Shown here: positions 8,368 through 16,957 of the stretch, piece after piece
How the letters are laid out: the number at the start of each line of letters is the position of its first letter
Numbering within the stretch: the stretch's first letter is position 1
DNA from: Massilia aurea
Lineage (GTDB): Bacteria > Pseudomonadota > Gammaproteobacteria > Burkholderiales > Burkholderiaceae_D
NCBI RefSeq assembly: GCF_014200505.1
Contig: NZ_JACHBX010000001.1
Span: forward strand, 1,612,001 to 1,676,000
Direction of reading: 5' to 3'
DNA: 64,000 nt
Translations under genes and position numbers: made by a program
The notes under the pieces: generated by a model
What the model saw: only the letters and a program-made list of their open reading frames with translations
Told to the model about the DNA's origin: nothing
Databases searched by the model: none

Positions 8368-9174
8368 ATGACGAAAACGATGAAACAGTTTGTCGTGGTA
8401 TGCGTGGCACTGGCCACCGCCTTGACCCCAACGGCGTCCATTGCCGCCAGCGCCGACGATCTGCGTGACCTGGTCGGCGCCCGCGCCGCCGGTGGCGAGA
8501 GCGAGCTCGAATCGCGGGGCTGGGTGTCGATCACCGGCCACCAGTCGGGCAGCGCTTCGTATACCTATTGGTGGAATGCCTCGCGCAAGCAGTGCGTGAT
8601 GGTCAGGACGAACGATGGCCGGTTCGCGGCAATCTCCGACGTGGCCAACGGCGACTGCAACCAGAAAAGTGACAACAACAATGCGGCAGTCGCGATCGGC
8701 GCCGTCGGCGCCATTGCGCTCATCGCAGCGCTGGCGTCACACAAGTCAGGTCACCACGACAATGGCCAGCACTACTCGGACCGGGAGCAGGAAGCCGATT
8801 ACGAGCGCGGTTACAACGATGGCATCTACAACCAGCCGTACCACAACTATGCACGCCGGGATGCGTACAGTTCCGGCTACGAAAGCGGGGTCCGGCAACG
8901 GGGCCAGAATTCGACCTACCGTGACGATCACCGCTGGGGCGGCGGTTATGCGCCGTCAGTGGATGTGTCCGACCTGACCGGCGCCCGCGCATCGGGCGCC
9001 GAGAACAGCCTCGAATCGCGCGGGTTCATCCGCGTCGATGGGTTCCAGTCGGGCGGCGATGGCAAAGGCACGATCTGGTGGAATGGCCGTACCCGACAGT
9101 GCCTGCAGGCCATCACCGTGGATGGCCGCGTCGACAGCCTGGCTGATATCGGCAGCCATCGGCGTTGCCGCTGA
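8368..9174 (+). CDS. Secreted/envelope protein with duplicated 50-residue domain around a hydrophobic segment
   Basis: A 268-aa protein. A signal peptide (MTKTMKQFVVVCVALATALTPTASIAA) is followed by a first repeat (residues about 28-85; DLRDLVGARAAGGESELESRGW ending in a Cys pair). A glycine/alanine hydrophobic segment (AAVAIGAVGAIALIAALAS) and a polar Tyr/His/Asp-rich linker (YERGYNDGIYNQPY) come next. A second repeat (DLTGARASGAENSLESRGF) again ends with two Cys. Each repeat includes a WWN motif (YWWNAS; IWWNGR). The repeats are clear internal homologues; I do not recognise a characterised family. GGGAG upstream of the ATG supports the start. No operon partner is evident. Confidence 0.75.
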   Translation: MTKTMKQFVVVCVALATALTPTASIAASADDLRDLVGARAAGGESELESRGWVSITGHQSGSASYTYWWNASRKQCVMVRTNDGRFAAISDVANGDCNQKSDNNNAAVAIGAVGAIALIAALASHKSGHHDNGQHYSDREQEADYERGYNDGIYNQPYHNYARRDAYSSGYESGVRQRGQNSTYRDDHRWGGGYAPSVDVSDLTGARASGAENSLESRGFIRVDGFQSGGDGKGTIWWNGRTRQCLQAITVDGRVDSLADIGSHRRCR

Positions 9175-9191
9175 CGTTGTACAGCGCCGCC

Positions 9192-9209
9192 GACGACGAC
9201 GACGACGAC
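9192..9209 (+). repeat. (GAC)6 trinucleotide repeat
   Basis: Six uninterrupted GAC units lie in the gap between the duplicated-domain gene and the monooxygenase gene, flanked by GC-rich sequence. Slippage-prone; its number may vary between strains. Confidence 0.9.
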
Positions 9210-9282
9210 GGCGCCCTCCGGGGCCGAGCGTGCTCTACCGGCAGCGAGGTATACTTGTGCAACTATTTCCACAAGGATACCT

Positions 9283-10467
9283 ATGGCTGCTTCCCCTGCC
9301 AAGCGCCTGCATATCGGCGTCATCGGCGCTGGCACTGCCGGCCTGGCCACGGCAATCGCCTTCGCCCGCGCCGGACACACGGTCGACGTGTTTGAAAAAC
9401 ACCCGGCGCTGGCAACGCTTGGCGCCGGTGTCCTGATGCAGCCACAGGGCGTGGCGGCCCTCGATGAACTGGGCGTGGGCGCAGCGTTCAACGCCATCAG
9501 CCTGCCGATCGATCGCCTCGTCGGCCAGTGCGAGCGTGGCTGGACCCTGGTCGACATCCCCTATACCGGCCTGCAGGCGCGCGCCGTCAGCCGATCGGCG
9601 CTGGGCGGTGTGCTGGAACGGGAATCCCGCGCCCTGGGCGTGCGCCTGCACTTCGGCTGCCCCGTCGGCGCAATCGGCGTCGAGAACGGCGCTGGCACAG
9701 TCGATGCAGGTGGCGTGTCGCACCGCTTCGACCTGGTCGTGATCGCCAACGGCGCCTCGTCGATGCTGCCGGCGGCCACCGGCCTGGCGGTGGCCTCACA
9801 CCAGTACAAGTGGGGCGCGCTGTGGGCCCTGATCGATCTGGACGACTGGCCCGATGCGCATCTGCTGGCGCAGCGCTACGGCGGCACCGAGCGCATGTAC
9901 GGCATCATGCCGACCGAGCGTGTGAACGGCGCGCTGCGCGTGTCGCTGTTCTGGAGTCTGCGCAGCGACCGCTATGACGCCTGGCGCGCCGCACCGCTGG
10001 ATGACTGGAAACGAGAACTGCTCGCGCTCTGGCCCGAATCGAAGCCGGTCGTGGACCGTCTCCATTCGCACAGCCAGCTGGCGTTTGCCCGCTACCACCA
10101 CGCGCGGCCGTCACGGCTGGCATCCGGCCCGATCTGCATCGTCGGCGACGCCGGTCACGCCATGAGTCCACAACTGGGCCTGGGCACGACGCTGGCGGTG
10201 CAGGACGCGCTGGTGCTGGCCCGTTGCGTCGATGTACACGGCGCGGCCGCCGGGGTACTGCGTTATTCGGCCAGCCGACTGCGCACCGTGCGCGCCTACC
10301 AGGCCCTGAGCCGGACGCTCACGCCATGCTTCCAGCTTGACGGCAAGGGATTGTGGCGCGACCTGCTGTTTGCCGGCGCGCTGAAGGTCCCGGGCAGCCG
10401 CTACCTCATGTATCGCAGCATTGCCGCGCCGCGCCGCTGCCTGCGCCAGGCCTGGGCCGCAGCCTAG
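9283..10467 (+). CDS. FAD-dependent monooxygenase (PHBH/UbiH-type)
   Basis: A 394-aa group A flavoprotein hydroxylase. The ADP-binding motif GVIGAGTAGLATAIAFARAG is near residue 11, a DG-type region sits centrally, and the FAD-ribityl motif CIVGDAGHAMSPQLGLGTTLA (GD motif) is near residue 287. Such enzymes use NAD(P)H and oxygen to hydroxylate aromatic or related substrates, but the substrate is not evident and no aromatic pathway genes are adjacent. The RBS is AAGGA, six bases before the ATG. The gene ends convergently with polB: its TAG and the polB TAG share the palindrome CTAG. Confidence 0.88.
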   Translation: MAASPAKRLHIGVIGAGTAGLATAIAFARAGHTVDVFEKHPALATLGAGVLMQPQGVAALDELGVGAAFNAISLPIDRLVGQCERGWTLVDIPYTGLQARAVSRSALGGVLERESRALGVRLHFGCPVGAIGVENGAGTVDAGGVSHRFDLVVIANGASSMLPAATGLAVASHQYKWGALWALIDLDDWPDAHLLAQRYGGTERMYGIMPTERVNGALRVSLFWSLRSDRYDAWRAAPLDDWKRELLALWPESKPVVDRLHSHSQLAFARYHHARPSRLASGPICIVGDAGHAMSPQLGLGTTLAVQDALVLARCVDVHGAAAGVLRYSASRLRTVRAYQALSRTLTPCFQLDGKGLWRDLLFAGALKVPGSRYLMYRSIAAPRRCLRQAWAAA

Positions 10468-12875
10468 AACAACGCGCCCTGCCCGCTGGTGATGTGGCGG
10501 GTAAGACTAGCAAAACTGTCGCCCAAAAACGGCAAGATCGCGTCGGCGATGGGTTCGAGCTGGCGCGTCAGATAATGCTCGTAATCGATCGGCGAGCGGC
10601 GCAGCTCCAGCGGCTCGGGCCCATCGTGCGTCATCACGTAGCGGATCCAACCACCCTTGCGGTATAGCGCGTGGCGGCCGTTGCGCAAGTGGTGTTCGTC
10701 GGCCATGCGCGCGGCGCGCACGTGCGGCGGGACGTTGCGTTCGTAGTCGTCCAGCGCCCGCCGCAGGCGCTTGCGGTACACCAGATCGTCATCGCACTCG
10801 CCACGCAGCATCCGCGCCACCAGCTCACGCACGAAGTCCTCGTACGGCTCGCCCTTGAAGATCCGTTCGTACAGGCCTTGCTGGAACTGCTGCGCCAGCG
10901 GCGTCCAGTCGCTGCGCACCGTCTCCAGGCCCTTGTAGACCATCTCGTCGCCGCCTTCAGGCGTGGTGGCCAGCCCGGCGTAGCGCTTCTTGCTGCCTTC
11001 GTCCGACCCGCGCACGGTCGGCATCAGGAAGCGCCGGAAGTGCACGTCGTATTCCAGTTCGAGCGCGCTCTCGATGCCCAGTTCAGTTGCCAGATGCATC
11101 TTCCACCAGCCGTTCACATGATTGATCAATGTGTTCCCGATGCGGCGCGCATCGTCTTCGCTATGCGGACTGCCGAGCCAGACGAAGGTCGAATCGGTGT
11201 CGCCGTAGATCACCTGGTAGCCCTGCTCTTCGATCAGCGCGCGCGTGCGGTGCATGATGTCGTGGCCGCGCATCGTGATCGACGAGGCCAGGCGCGGGTC
11301 GAAAAAGCGGCAGCCGGTCGTACCGAGCACGCCGTAGAACGCATTCATGATGATCTTGAGCGCCTGCGACAGCGGCGCATTCTGCGCCTTCTTGGCCGCT
11401 TCCCTGCCCGCCCAGACTTGCGTGACGATGTTCGGCAGGCAGTGCCGGGTGCGCGAAAAACGGCCACCCCGGTAGCCGGGCACCGTGGTCTCCTCAGGCT
11501 CGCGCAGGCCCTCGATCAGGCCCAGCGGGTCGATCAGGAAGGTGCGGATGATCGACGGGTACAGGCTTTTGTAATCCAGCACCAGCACCGAGTCGTACAA
11601 GCCCGAGCGTGAATCCATCACGAACCCGCCCGGGCTGTCGGCGCCCTCGACGTCGCCGATATTCGGCGCCACCCGGCCCTGACGGTGCAGCAGCGGCATG
11701 TACAGGTGCTCGAACGCGGCCACCGACCCGCCGCTGCGATCGGCCGCCAGCCCCGTCACGCTGGCCCGCTCGAGCAGGAAGTCCAGCAGCCGGGTCTTGT
11801 CGAAGATGCGGGTGACCAGCTCGCAATCCATGACGTTGTAATAGGCCAGCGCCGGCTTGTCCTCGTTGAACATGCGGTCGATTTCGGCCATGCGGTCATG
11901 GGGGTTGTCGATCGCCTTGCCCACGCCCAGCAGCGTGCGCGAGACGTTTTCAAGACTGAACGACGGGAAGGTCCAGGTGGCCGAATGCAGCGCGTCGATG
12001 CCGTCGATGACGAGGCGCCCGGCAATGCAGATGAAGTAGTGTTCCTGGCCGCTGCCTTTACCACCGCCTTTGCCACCAGCCTCGCGCCACTCGATCGCGC
12101 TGCCGTCGCGACCCAGGCGCAGCGGGCGCTTCATGCCCTCGGCATGGCGCTGCAGCACGCGCATGTCGAACTGGATCACGTTCCAGCCGATGATCGCGTC
12201 GGGGTCGTGCTGCACGAACCACGCTTCCATGCGATCGAGCAGCTCGCGCCGCGTGGCGCAGTAGGCGAGATCGTAATCGCGCGGGCCATCGATGCCATTG
12301 GGTGGTCCCAGCATGTACACCTGGCGCTGCCCGCACCCTTCGAGCGCGATCGAGCGCAGCTCGCCCTGGAACGTGGTCTCGATATCGAGCGACACGGTGC
12401 GGATGGTCGGCCGGTAGCCGGGCGCGGGCTTCATCACGCCATCGACCAGCAGGTGCGGATTGCCCTCGACCGGCTGACCCGCAAATACGACGGGCGCGGT
12501 AATGAAACGCTCCATCAGGTAGCGCTCGGGCGGGCGCACGTCGGCCTCGAACACGTCCAGGCCATGCTGGCGCAGGCGCCGTTCGATCTGCATCAGCTGA
12601 CGGTATTTACGGCAGTACAGGCCGGCGACGGGCCGGTGTTGAAAATCGAGCAGATCGAGCGGGCGCAATTCCCAGCCCCGTTCATCCTGCAGCAGTTGCT
12701 CGACGGTGCCGCGCTGCGCTTCGGGAATGAACGCAACCGGGGTCTGCACAGGGATGCGCACGCAGCGCGGGCCGGCGTCGGTGGCGAGCCAGAATTCGAC
12801 TTCGCAGCCGGCAGGCGTGTCGCGCCAGTGGCGCGTCAGCAGAAAGCCGGTGCTGTCCGGCGCCGCATCGTCCAT
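10464..12875 (-). CDS. polB: DNA polymerase II (family B)
   Basis: An 803-aa family B polymerase, close to the 783 aa of E. coli Pol II. The exonuclease motifs are present: SLDIETT near residue 163, GWNVIQFDMRVL near 263, and the YNVMDCEL segment. Polymerase motifs A (LDYKSLYPSII), B (IIMNAFYGVLG) and C (YGDTDSTFVWL) are intact, so both polymerisation and proofreading should be active. Pol II acts in replication restart and lesion bypass, and in E. coli is SOS-induced; no convincing LexA box was seen here. The ATG at 12875 is one base after the stop of the ferritin-like gene, implying cotranscription. Confidence 0.97.
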   Translation of the reverse strand: MDDAAPDSTGFLLTRHWRDTPAGCEVEFWLATDAGPRCVRIPVQTPVAFIPEAQRGTVEQLLQDERGWELRPLDLLDFQHRPVAGLYCRKYRQLMQIERRLRQHGLDVFEADVRPPERYLMERFITAPVVFAGQPVEGNPHLLVDGVMKPAPGYRPTIRTVSLDIETTFQGELRSIALEGCGQRQVYMLGPPNGIDGPRDYDLAYCATRRELLDRMEAWFVQHDPDAIIGWNVIQFDMRVLQRHAEGMKRPLRLGRDGSAIEWREAGGKGGGKGSGQEHYFICIAGRLVIDGIDALHSATWTFPSFSLENVSRTLLGVGKAIDNPHDRMAEIDRMFNEDKPALAYYNVMDCELVTRIFDKTRLLDFLLERASVTGLAADRSGGSVAAFEHLYMPLLHRQGRVAPNIGDVEGADSPGGFVMDSRSGLYDSVLVLDYKSLYPSIIRTFLIDPLGLIEGLREPEETTVPGYRGGRFSRTRHCLPNIVTQVWAGREAAKKAQNAPLSQALKIIMNAFYGVLGTTGCRFFDPRLASSITMRGHDIMHRTRALIEEQGYQVIYGDTDSTFVWLGSPHSEDDARRIGNTLINHVNGWWKMHLATELGIESALELEYDVHFRRFLMPTVRGSDEGSKKRYAGLATTPEGGDEMVYKGLETVRSDWTPLAQQFQQGLYERIFKGEPYEDFVRELVARMLRGECDDDLVYRKRLRRALDDYERNVPPHVRAARMADEHHLRNGRHALYRKGGWIRYVMTHDGPEPLELRRSPIDYEHYLTRQLEPIADAILPFLGDSFASLTRHITSGQGALF

Positions 12876-12876
12876 G

Positions 12877-13665
12877 TCAGCGATAGCGTTCCAGCTCGGC
12901 CTCGGAGAAACCGGCCGCACGGCGCCCTTCGATGTTGAAAGGGCCTTTGAGCACGGGCGCCTTATAGCGCACCGTGAGTTCATCGTAGGTGGCGATCGGC
13001 TCAAGCCCGCGTGCCAGGCACAGTTCGAGATACCAGCGGTTGCCGATTTCGACGTGCCCCACTTCATCGACCAGCAGGCGGTCGAGGATCAGCGCCGCAG
13101 CGAGGTCGCCCGCCTGCGCGATCTTCTTGCGCAGCGGCGGGATCGCGTCCAGACCCCGCGCTTCGAGCGTGCGCGGCACCAGCGCCATGCGCGCCAGCAC
13201 GTCGTCACTGGTCTTGGCGACCATCTCCCACAGGCTGTCGTGGCCCGGGAAGTCGCCGTACGCATACCCGAGCGTGCTCAGATGATCGCTCAGCATCGTG
13301 AAGTGCAGCGCCTCTTCATCGGCCACCAGCAACCAGTCGCGATAATATTGCTCGGGCATGCCATCGAAACGCCACAGGGCGTCGAGCGCCAGATTGACGG
13401 CATTGAACTCGATGTGCGCCAGCGCGTGGACCAGCATCGCGCGCCCTTCCGGCGTGCCCATCGAGCGGCGCCCAACCTGCAGCGGCGGCACCAGTTCTGG
13501 GCGCGCCGGACGGCCAGGAATGCCGGGCGGCGCCATCATGACGGTCTGAGTATCGATGACGACCTGACCGGCCTTGCACGCAGCAGACAGCGCGGCGACC
13601 GCCCTGGCTTTGGCGGCGGGGTCGTCATCGAGCAGTGCGTGCAGCGCGGCGGCGCGGAGTTCCAT
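12877..13665 (-). CDS. DUF455-type ferritin-like protein
   Basis: A 262-aa protein from the ATG at 13665 (MELRAAALHALLDDDP). In-frame ATGs at 13695 and 13728 are alternatives, but the chosen start matches the family's usual beginning as I recall it. Di-iron type helical motifs are visible: AHIEFNAVNLALDALWRF, ADEEALHFTML and LLVDEVGHVEIGNRWY, carrying the Glu and E-x-x-H ligands of a four-helix bundle. The reaction is unknown; relatives include tRNA-modifying and other di-iron enzymes. Together with polB it forms a two-gene minus-strand unit. Confidence 0.88.
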   Translation of the reverse strand: MELRAAALHALLDDDPAAKARAVAALSAACKAGQVVIDTQTVMMAPPGIPGRPARPELVPPLQVGRRSMGTPEGRAMLVHALAHIEFNAVNLALDALWRFDGMPEQYYRDWLLVADEEALHFTMLSDHLSTLGYAYGDFPGHDSLWEMVAKTSDDVLARMALVPRTLEARGLDAIPPLRKKIAQAGDLAAALILDRLLVDEVGHVEIGNRWYLELCLARGLEPIATYDELTVRYKAPVLKGPFNIEGRRAAGFSEAELERYR

Positions 13666-13731
13666 GGTGTTTGCTAATCTGACGAAAGCGGGCATTTTAC
13701 CCAATCTGCCGGCTGTGCTTCGGTGCATGCA

Positions 13732-14517
13732 CTACATCTGCCTGAACAAATGCGCATATACGGGACTGACACGCGGCTTTTCGGGCCGGCCACGCAACGT
13801 CAGCATCACCTTGCCCAGATCATCGCGCACCGCGCTGGTAACGCATCCCATATTGACCACCGTGCTGCGGCTTACCTGACGAAACTGCGCGCTGTCGAGC
13901 TGCGGCAGCAGTTCCTTCAGGGGTACCCGGATCAGCGCTTCGGCGTCGGCGGTGACCACATTGACATACTTGTCGATCGCCTGGAAGTACACGACGTCTG
14001 ACACCGGAATCATGCGCACCGCGTTGCCGACCGCCGCCCGGATCACGCCCAAGCGCTCGCTTGGTGCGGCGCGCGGTGCCAGCGCCTGCAACTGCCCGAG
14101 CAGCTGGCCCAGTGCATCCGGCGCCAGCGTCGTGCGCGCCTCCAACGCGCCACGCAGGCGCTCGACGGTCTTGCCCAGCCGCGCGCTGCTGACCGGCTTG
14201 AGCACATAGTCGAACGCCGCGTGCTCGAAGGCCTGCACCGCGTAGTCATCAAACGCGGTGACGAACACGATGTGCGGAAACGGCGACGGTCCGTCCCAGC
14301 GCTCGGCCAGTTCTTCGGCCACTTCCAGCCCGCTCTGACCCGGCATGCGGATGTCCAGGAACAGCACGTCCGGTCGCAGCGCCAGGGCCTGCTCCACGGC
14401 GACCACGCCGTTGGGCGCAGTCGCGACGATGTCGAGGCCGGGCCACAGGCCTTGCAGTGTTTTGGCCAGCGTGGCGGCCAGGATCGGTTCATCTTCGGCA
14501 ATCAGCGCACGGGTCAT
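13732..14517 (-). CDS. LytTR-type response regulator
   Basis: A 261-aa protein. The receiver domain (1-120) has acidic residues IAEDEP, phosphoacceptor in VLFLDIRMPGQSG, and the conserved T/K positions (VFVTAFDD, DYVLKPVSS). The C-terminal LytTR DNA-binding domain (about 160-260) shows VVYFQAIDKYVNVVT and FRQVSRSTVVNM. Its ATG overlaps the kinase stop (ATGA), so the two are translated together. This class (AlgR/LytR/BtsR-like) binds direct repeats and often controls exopolysaccharide, peptide uptake or envelope functions; the target here is unknown. Confidence 0.95.
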   Translation of the reverse strand: MTRALIAEDEPILAATLAKTLQGLWPGLDIVATAPNGVVAVEQALALRPDVLFLDIRMPGQSGLEVAEELAERWDGPSPFPHIVFVTAFDDYAVQAFEHAAFDYVLKPVSSARLGKTVERLRGALEARTTLAPDALGQLLGQLQALAPRAAPSERLGVIRAAVGNAVRMIPVSDVVYFQAIDKYVNVVTADAEALIRVPLKELLPQLDSAQFRQVSRSTVVNMGCVTSAVRDDLGKVMLTLRGRPEKPRVSPVYAHLFRQM

Positions 14518-15605
14518 TCGTCGAACTCCAGAGGAAGGGTCAATCGGGCCAGCGTACCTTGCGGCGGCGCCGGATTCAAGGTCATCGATGCGCGCTCACC
14601 ATACAGGGCCTCGAGCCGTTCACGCGACGTGGCCACGCCGACGCCACCACCACGCCGCGCAGGCACCTGGCCCAGACCCAGCCCCGTATCGTGGACGTCA
14701 AGCACCAGGCTGTCGCCCTCGATCGCCGCGCTGATGGTGATCTCGCCGCCATCGATCTTCGGCTCCACGCCGTGCACGATCGCATTCTCGACCAGCGGTT
14801 GCAACAGCATCGTGGGCAGGCGCGCGGTGCGCAGCGCCGGCGGCAGGTCGAGCCGGTAGCGCAGCCGTTCGCCCATACGCACGCCCATCAGGCCCAGGTA
14901 CGCCCCCATGGCGGTAAATTCCTGCTCGAGCGTCGTGGTCTCGCTGCGCGATACGCTCAGCGTGGCGCGCAGATACTGGATCAGTTGGTCGAGCATGTCG
15001 CTGGCCCGCGCCGGGTCGAGCGCGATCAGGCCCTGCAGATTGGCCAGCGTATTGAACAGCATGTGCGGTTCGATCTGGGCCTGCAGCAGGCGCAGCTGCG
15101 CCTGTAACGCCTGGCGCTCGATGATCTGCGCGCGCAGGTGCGCCTCGGCCTGCTCTTCCTGGGCCCGCCGCATGCGTTCGCGGTTCCGGATCAGCACGAC
15201 CATCAGTGTCGTGCCCAGGAAGGTGAAGACGATCATGCTGATGCGGTCGGCGGACGGGTATTCCGCCAGCGTGGGCGTACGAATGCCGAGCAACAGCCCG
15301 GCCGTGTACAGGCCGGTGAAGTGGGCAACCGGCGCCGCCAGCACCGCCAGCGCAGCGAACATGGCCCATTCGCGCAGACGCCAGACCGGCCGCTTGATGA
15401 ACAGCAGCCGCCCGCTGTACACGATCGTGAAGGCCACGATGCCAATCAGGACCGAGACCAGCATGTTTTCGAGAAAGCGTCCCGTGACCAGGCTGATGAA
15501 ACATGCCAGCAGCGCGCTGATGCCGATCGACAGCGGAAAATCGGTCAGTACGCGCCGCAGGCGCGCACGTCGTTGCTGGTGAATCGGCGGGGAGATGCTG
15601 GCCAT
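14514..15605 (-). CDS. LytS/AlgZ-type sensor histidine kinase
   Basis: A 363-aa membrane kinase. Four predicted transmembrane helices lie in residues 25-140 (for example LSIGISALLACFISLVTG and MIVFTFLGTTLMVVLI), then a coiled-coil linker rich in Glu/Gln. The His_kinase (internal kinase) motif follows with phosphoacceptor in QIEPHMLFNTLANLQ. The HATPase region has N-box LLQPLVENAIVHG and G-box DTGLGLG. There is no large periplasmic sensor, so the signal is probably sensed in or at the membrane. The ATG at 15605 gives the natural N-terminus. It is the partner of the adjacent LytTR regulator through a 4-bp overlap. Confidence 0.95.
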   Translation of the reverse strand: MASISPPIHQQRRARLRRVLTDFPLSIGISALLACFISLVTGRFLENMLVSVLIGIVAFTIVYSGRLLFIKRPVWRLREWAMFAALAVLAAPVAHFTGLYTAGLLLGIRTPTLAEYPSADRISMIVFTFLGTTLMVVLIRNRERMRRAQEEQAEAHLRAQIIERQALQAQLRLLQAQIEPHMLFNTLANLQGLIALDPARASDMLDQLIQYLRATLSVSRSETTTLEQEFTAMGAYLGLMGVRMGERLRYRLDLPPALRTARLPTMLLQPLVENAIVHGVEPKIDGGEITISAAIEGDSLVLDVHDTGLGLGQVPARRGGGVGVATSRERLEALYGERASMTLNPAPPQGTLARLTLPLEFDE

Positions 15606-15823
15606 GTGGACTCGCTTCAGAAAATCACGGTAATAAGGACAGGGACAACCCATTGTGCCGAGCCGGCGTGCCAGCGGCAAGGGACGGTGCGACGAATTGG
15701 CAAAAGGCGGGAGTGAACCCGGCCTCGCAGAGCGCGATGATCCGATTCGCTAGCGTGCCGGTCATTCAATTCTCCGAATTCATTTATGCTGGCCGCATCC
15801 ATTCACAACGCTACAAGGACGCC

Positions 15824-16957
15824 ATGCACCAGTTATTCTCGCCATTCAAGCTCGCTTCTCTCCCTCTCGTCAACCGCGTCGTGATGGCGCCCCTGACCCG
15901 GGCCCGTGCGCCGGACGACGTCGCCACTGAAACCGTCGCGCTGTATTACACCCAGCGCGCCACCGCTGGCCTGATCGTCAGCGAAGGCACGCCCATTTCC
16001 CGCGAAGGCCAGGGTTACCTGTTCAATCCCGGCATCTACACGCCGGCGCAGATCGCCGGCTGGCGCTTGACGACCCAATCCGTGCATGCCATTGGCGCGA
16101 AGATGTTCGCGCAGCTCTGGCACGTGGGCCGCGTGTCGCACCCGAGCATCCAGACCGATGGCATCGATCCCGTCAGCGCCAGCTCGAAAACCGCGCAAGG
16201 CGCCATGGCCTATGGTGTCAAGGATGACGGCACGCCGGGCATGGTGGCCACCACGAAACCGCGCCAGCTTGCGACCGACGAGGTGGCGCGCGTGGTGCAG
16301 GATTTTGCCAACGCCGCTGCCAATGCCATCGAGGCCGGTTTCGACGGCGTCGAGATCCACGGCGCCAATGGCTATCTGCTGGAGCAGTTCCTCAACCCGC
16401 TGGTCAATGACCGCGATGACGAATACGGCGCGGCCACGATGGACAACCGCCTGCGCTTTGCCCTGGCAGTCGTCGATGCCGTCGTCGCCCGCATCGGCCG
16501 CGAGCGCGTGGGCATCCGCCTGTCGCCCTACGGCCGCCTGTTCGACATGCCGCTGTACGACGACATCGACGCGACCTACACCGCGCTGGTCGCCGCGCTC
16601 GGGGAACGCCGCATCGCCTATGTCCACATCATGGACCAATCCGGCTACGGCATGGGCGACAAGGCGTCCGGGCCGACCGTGTCCGACAAGATCCAGGACT
16701 TGCTGCGCGCCTTCCGCCCCACGCTGCCCGAAACTGCACTGATCCTGGCTGGCGGCATGACGCGCGAGCGCGCCGACAAGATGATCGACGATGGCATGAT
16801 CGACCTGGCGGCGTTCGGCCAGCCGTTCATCTCGAATCCCGACCTGGTCGCGCGCCTGCGCAACGGCTGGCCATTGGCCGAGCCGGACCGCAGCACCTAC
16901 TACGGGGGTGATGCCAGGGGCTATATCGATTACCCGCCGTACGCCGCGCAGGCCTGA
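15824..16957 (+). CDS. Old yellow enzyme-family NADH:flavin oxidoreductase (NemA-like)
   Basis: A 377-aa FMN TIM-barrel protein beginning MHQLFSPFKLASLPLVNRVVMAPLTRARA. The hallmark substrate-binding pair is in GVEIHGANGYLLEQFLNP, and FMN-binding C-terminal segments are present (LAGGMTRERAD, AFGQPFISNPDLV). Members reduce activated C=C bonds, nitro-esters, quinones or N-ethylmaleimide using NAD(P)H; the physiological role is typically detoxification. The start is the ATG at 15824, since the upstream extension lacks homology. Its last 28 bp overlap the convergent NadR-like gene on the opposite strand. Confidence 0.95.
   Translation: MHQLFSPFKLASLPLVNRVVMAPLTRARAPDDVATETVALYYTQRATAGLIVSEGTPISREGQGYLFNPGIYTPAQIAGWRLTTQSVHAIGAKMFAQLWHVGRVSHPSIQTDGIDPVSASSKTAQGAMAYGVKDDGTPGMVATTKPRQLATDEVARVVQDFANAAANAIEAGFDGVEIHGANGYLLEQFLNPLVNDRDDEYGAATMDNRLRFALAVVDAVVARIGRERVGIRLSPYGRLFDMPLYDDIDATYTALVAALGERRIAYVHIMDQSGYGMGDKASGPTVSDKIQDLLRAFRPTLPETALILAGGMTRERADKMIDDGMIDLAAFGQPFISNPDLVARLRNGWPLAEPDRSTYYGGDARGYIDYPPYAAQA

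Noticed and set aside
9192-9209. (GAC)6 run considered as a phase-variation switch
   Set aside because: It lies in an intergenic gap and not in a coding frame or recognisable promoter spacer, so a regulatory switch is not supported.
12706-13677. Long plus-strand open frame opposite polB and the ferritin-like gene
   Set aside because: Both genes beneath it have clear catalytic motifs; this frame shows none.
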